From JBCBEX01 sp038528235 (GTDB lineage: Bacteria > Bacteroidota > Rhodothermia > Rhodothermales > Rubricoccaceae), in the NCBI GenBank assembly GCA_038528235.1, contig JBCBEX010000080.1, positions 1 through 20,082 on the forward strand: DNA of 20,082 nucleotides, in the 5' to 3' direction. Both the position numbers and the translations under genes were made by a program. Under the pieces are notes generated by a model, which saw only the letters and a program-made list of their open reading frames with translations, ran no database searches and was not told the DNA's origin. The stretch's first letter is position 1; every line of letters starts with the position of its first letter. Below, in pieces: positions 17,374-20,082 of the stretch.

Positions 17374-17697
17374 ATGCTGCGTTTTACCACGCGGCGGGCT
17401 TGGTTGGCGACGCGCGTCTCCGTCGCTTTCCTGGCGCTGCTGCTCCTCTGCGTCCCGTCTGCGCTCGCGCAAACACTGCCCGACTGGGCGCGGCCGTCCG
17501 AACCGACCCCGTATTACGAGGCAGACCCCGAGGCCGTCGCCCCAGAGTTCAATCCCTTCTTCGAGGAGGATGACATGCTCGGACCTGAGTTGCCTGGCGC
17601 GCCTCCTGTCGTTCCCATCGACGGTGGCCTCGGACTCCTGGCCTTGGCAGGAGCAGGCTACGCCGCCCGCCGTCTCCGCCGCTCCTCTAGCCACTAG
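17374..17697 (+). CDS. Small exported protein with PID-CTERM-like sorting tail
   Basis: 107 residues from ATG 17374 (a more upstream in-frame ATG at 17326 would only lengthen the signal region). Signal peptide about 1-32 (TTRRAWLATRVSVAFLALLLLC then PSALAQ). The mature part is short, acidic and Pro-rich (EADPEAVAPEFNPFFEEDDM). The C-terminus has the tripartite layout of protein-sorting tails: a P-I-D-G-G motif (81-85), a hydrophobic stretch (LGLLALAGAGYAA) and a basic end (RRLRR). This matches the PID-CTERM class of small Bacteroidota proteins as I know it. Such tails are cut and processed by a membrane sortase-like enzyme; none is in this window. It precedes the large secreted protein by 62 bases on the same strand and may be co-transcribed. 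Its function is unknown. Confidence 0.75.
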   Translation: MLRFTTRRAWLATRVSVAFLALLLLCVPSALAQTLPDWARPSEPTPYYEADPEAVAPEFNPFFEEDDMLGPELPGAPPVVPIDGGLGLLALAGAGYAARRLRRSSSH

Positions 17698-17758
17698 GCC
17701 CGTCTCGCCGCGTGCCCTCAGCGGTGGCTACCGATCGCTTGCTCTACCTCGCACTGCC

Positions 17759-20082
17759 ATGCGTACTCTGCTCCTGGTGCTCGTCAGCGTTGGACTCTCC
17801 ATGTCTGCACACGCCCAGCTTGACATCACCGCCCTGGAATCCCCCGTCACGGAAGACTTCAACACGTTCGACGGCAGCGGCTTCGCGCCCAGTCCAGCCG
17901 CAGGACAACTAGACTCGGACAACTTCATCGCGACGGGGTTCAACGGGGGGACGCTCACCTTCGGTGGGACGCAAACCAGTAGCGACTTTACCGGCACCAC
18001 GAACACGGGCGGCGTGGGCACGGGCGGCATCTACGCTGCCGAGGTGGCCTCCGGCGACATCGCCTGGGGTGTGCAGCCCACCGGCGACGACTTTACGCCG
18101 GGGACCTACGTCGTTCAGGCACAAAACAATGCGGGCTCGGCTTCGGCTTCGGCGACCATCCAGTACGAGGTGCACGTCTATAACGACCAGGGTAGGTCGA
18201 ACTCGTTCGGCGCGCTGGGGTATGCCGTCGGGACGTGCGGCACGGAGCCAGGTAGCTACACGGCCGTGCCCGGAACCGAAGTAGTCTCGCCCGAGGCCGA
18301 TGACGCAATGCCTGCCTGGGTCGTGACGGCACGGTCAACCACGTTCCCCGTGGTGGTAGCGAGTGGCGACTGCCTGTTCCTGGAGTTCGCGAGTGCCGAC
18401 GTGAGCGGCAGCGGCTCGCGCGACGAGTTCGCGCTCGACGACCTCAGCGTGGAACTCTCAGCGACGGTCACCACGACCGTTGCATTTGTAGGCACGAGCG
18501 CTTCGGTCAGCGAGGGGATCGGTACCACAGACCTCACGGTCAGCATCGCCAATCCATCCGGGACGACAGCGACGACGGTCGAGGTAGCACTCACCTTGGG
18601 CGACGCGGCCGATGTGGGGAGCTACACCACCCAAACGGTCACGTTTGCTGCAGGCAGCAGCGCCAATGAGACGGTGACCCTGACCGTGACGGACGATATG
18701 ACCGTCGAGAGCAACGAAGACCTCGTCTTCACGCTTCAGAACGCCTCGGGCGGGGAGGGCGCCACGGTGAGTACACCCAGTACGTTCACCCTCACAATTC
18801 AGGACAACGATGGCGGCGTCTTCAGCCCTGGCGACCTCGTCATCACAGAGTTTATGGCTGACCCCGACTCGTCGAGCGGCGTCGAAGCGGGCGAATACAT
18901 CGAGTTGTACAACACGACCTCGTCCGCGCTCGACCTCACCGGGCTCACCTTCGAGGACGACGACGGACAGTCGTTCACATTCCCCTCAATCATCCTCCAG
19001 CCCGGTACGGGCAGCGACAGCTTCGCGCTACTCTGCAACCGCGATACCATCCTTGGTGGTGTGGTGTGCGACGCCAACGTGTGCGACGACGGCGGCGACA
19101 CGACCTGCAACCTGACTGATGATCCCAACCTCGACAACGGTGACGACCAGATCATCATCAAGTCGGGAAGCACCGTCATCGCGCAGGTCACAATCAGCGA
19201 CGGTAACCCGAATGGGGCCGAGGTCGGCCGCGAACTCAGGGCCCTCTCGCTGGTGCCCGCCGATGGGCTCCTCACCGACACGCGGACGAACTCCGGGGGG
19301 ACGCCCCAGGGCGCGCAGCGCGTGTTCGTAGATGCCACAACCGAGCAAGCCGACGGCAGCTTCGCGTCCCCGAGGGCATTCGGCAACACCGCGGCGACGG
19401 CGGCTTCGATGACGCTCGGCGGCCAGCGCGGCACCGCCGACACCCTCGACGTTGGCTGGTACATGCTCTCGGTGCCGGCCACCGGCGTCACCCTGGCCGA
19501 CCTCGCCGCCCAAAACCTCGTCCAGGGCGTTGACGGCTACTTCGACGACGACACCGACGCAGCAAACATCTACACGCTCTATGCGCCGGGGACTCCGGAC
19601 GCGACGCTCGATTTCGTAGAGCCCGGCACGGACACCAACGACGACAGCGGGGTCGGCACGCCGACGGACGGGACGGACTATGAGTTTGTCCCCGGTCGCG
19701 GCTTCATCTGGTACCACTACGACCTCGACCTGTCGTTGAGTGCGAGCAGCAGCACCCCGATGCCGTACACGCTGTCGGCCACAGGTAGCGAGCCCGCTGG
19801 GCCAGTCACGTTCACGATCCCAGCCGGGGAATTCTACCTCGCGGGCAACCCTTACCAGAACTCTCTTGCGCTCTCGGGCGTGTCGCAGACCGGAGGAAGT
19901 GGCACCCTGAGCGATGTCGTCCAGGTCTGGGATCCGTTCACCGAGGACGGGGGCGGGACGGGGGCCTACCGCGTGTTTTCGCGCGCTGCCGCCGACCTGA
20001 TGGCTACCTGGCAAGGCTTCTTTGTCGAGAACACAGACGGCTCGAACACGGTCGATGTAGCTGTAGCTGATACCGATTCAGA
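17759..20082 (+). CDS. Large secreted protein with Calx-beta and lamin-tail domains (3' end outside window)
   Basis: An unbroken frame from ATG 17759 runs past the right edge: 774 complete codons, no stop. Signal peptide 1-20 (MRTLLLVLVSVGLSMSAHAQ). Residues ~21-230 form a beta-rich domain (NFIATGFNGGTLTFGG, FLEFASADVSGSGSRDEFALDDLSVEL), similar in style to carbohydrate-binding or jelly-roll modules but not identified. Residues ~236-350 are a Calx-beta domain (ASVSEGIGTTDLTVSI, ESNEDLVFTLQNASGG, FTLTIQDND). Residues ~356-480 are a lamin-tail domain (GDLVITEFMADPDSS, EYIELYNTTSSALDLTGL) with a Cys-rich loop (LLCNRDT, VVCDANVC, TTCNL). From about 565 (VGWYMLSVPATG, AGNPYQNSLAL, TWQGFFVEN) comes the region often found before a T9SS sorting tail. 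It is probably a surface or extracellular protein. Confidence 0.9.
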   Translation, partial: MRTLLLVLVSVGLSMSAHAQLDITALESPVTEDFNTFDGSGFAPSPAAGQLDSDNFIATGFNGGTLTFGGTQTSSDFTGTTNTGGVGTGGIYAAEVASGDIAWGVQPTGDDFTPGTYVVQAQNNAGSASASATIQYEVHVYNDQGRSNSFGALGYAVGTCGTEPGSYTAVPGTEVVSPEADDAMPAWVVTARSTTFPVVVASGDCLFLEFASADVSGSGSRDEFALDDLSVELSATVTTTVAFVGTSASVSEGIGTTDLTVSIANPSGTTATTVEVALTLGDAADVGSYTTQTVTFAAGSSANETVTLTVTDDMTVESNEDLVFTLQNASGGEGATVSTPSTFTLTIQDNDGGVFSPGDLVITEFMADPDSSSGVEAGEYIELYNTTSSALDLTGLTFEDDDGQSFTFPSIILQPGTGSDSFALLCNRDTILGGVVCDANVCDDGGDTTCNLTDDPNLDNGDDQIIIKSGSTVIAQVTISDGNPNGAEVGRELRALSLVPADGLLTDTRTNSGGTPQGAQRVFVDATTEQADGSFASPRAFGNTAATAASMTLGGQRGTADTLDVGWYMLSVPATGVTLADLAAQNLVQGVDGYFDDDTDAANIYTLYAPGTPDATLDFVEPGTDTNDDSGVGTPTDGTDYEFVPGRGFIWYHYDLDLSLSASSSTPMPYTLSATGSEPAGPVTFTIPAGEFYLAGNPYQNSLALSGVSQTGGSGTLSDVVQVWDPFTEDGGGTGAYRVFSRAAADLMATWQGFFVENTDGSNTVDVAVADTDS

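Noticed and set aside
19028..20014. Minus-strand open frames (19028-20014 and 18799-19491) at the right end
   Set aside because: They lie opposite the continuous Calx-beta/lamin-tail frame, which has a signal peptide and clear domains. The plus-strand frame is merely unterminated inside the window.

Overview
The window looks like a piece of a GC-rich chromosome from the Rhodothermota (order Rhodothermales, for example a Rubricoccaceae or Salinibacter relative). This is inferred from gene content, not from a marker gene. The pointers are a C-terminal type IX secretion (Por) sorting domain, a small protein ending in a P-I-D-G-G tripartite tail, a CcmE of the Cys-x-x-x-Tyr type, a Bacteroidota-type CcmD-like protein, mostly absent Shine-Dalgarno sequences and promoter-like matches to TTG-N20-TAnnTTTG. 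No plasmid, phage, IS, CRISPR, tRNA or rRNA feature was seen.

Left part (1-2978): the 3' end of a plus-strand gene, probably an outer-membrane beta-strand protein, converges on a minus-strand cytochrome c maturation cluster read ccmB, ccmC, ccmD-like, ccmE, then a DUF1499 protein. ccmA, ccmF and ccmH are not in the window. A divergent DUF2071 (YqjF-like) gene lies at 3089-3889.

Middle (3896-9981): a minus-strand three-gene unit transcribed as a DUF4331 secreted protein with a T9SS tail, a membrane-anchored TPR protein, and a TonB-dependent receptor with a carboxypeptidase-regulatory-like N-terminal domain. A strong stem-loop sits between the first two genes. This is the best candidate for a poorly described system: an envelope complex with a surface protein, a TPR scaffold and an outer-membrane transporter of unknown substrate.

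Housekeeping part (10166-15890): ribF, rpsO, pnp and an M16 zinc peptidase on the plus strand, an order seen in many bacteria. rpsO has a good promoter candidate, a long leader and a clear intrinsic terminator. The rpsO-pnp spacer carries two related palindromes whose arms differ by compensating changes. PNPase ends in an Arg/Gly-rich tail.

Right part (15901-20082): a GT4-type glycosyltransferase on the minus strand converges on the M16 gene. Then on the plus strand come a small exported protein with a PID-CTERM-like tail and a large secreted protein with Calx-beta and lamin-tail domains. The large protein is open at the window edge (17759 to beyond 20082).
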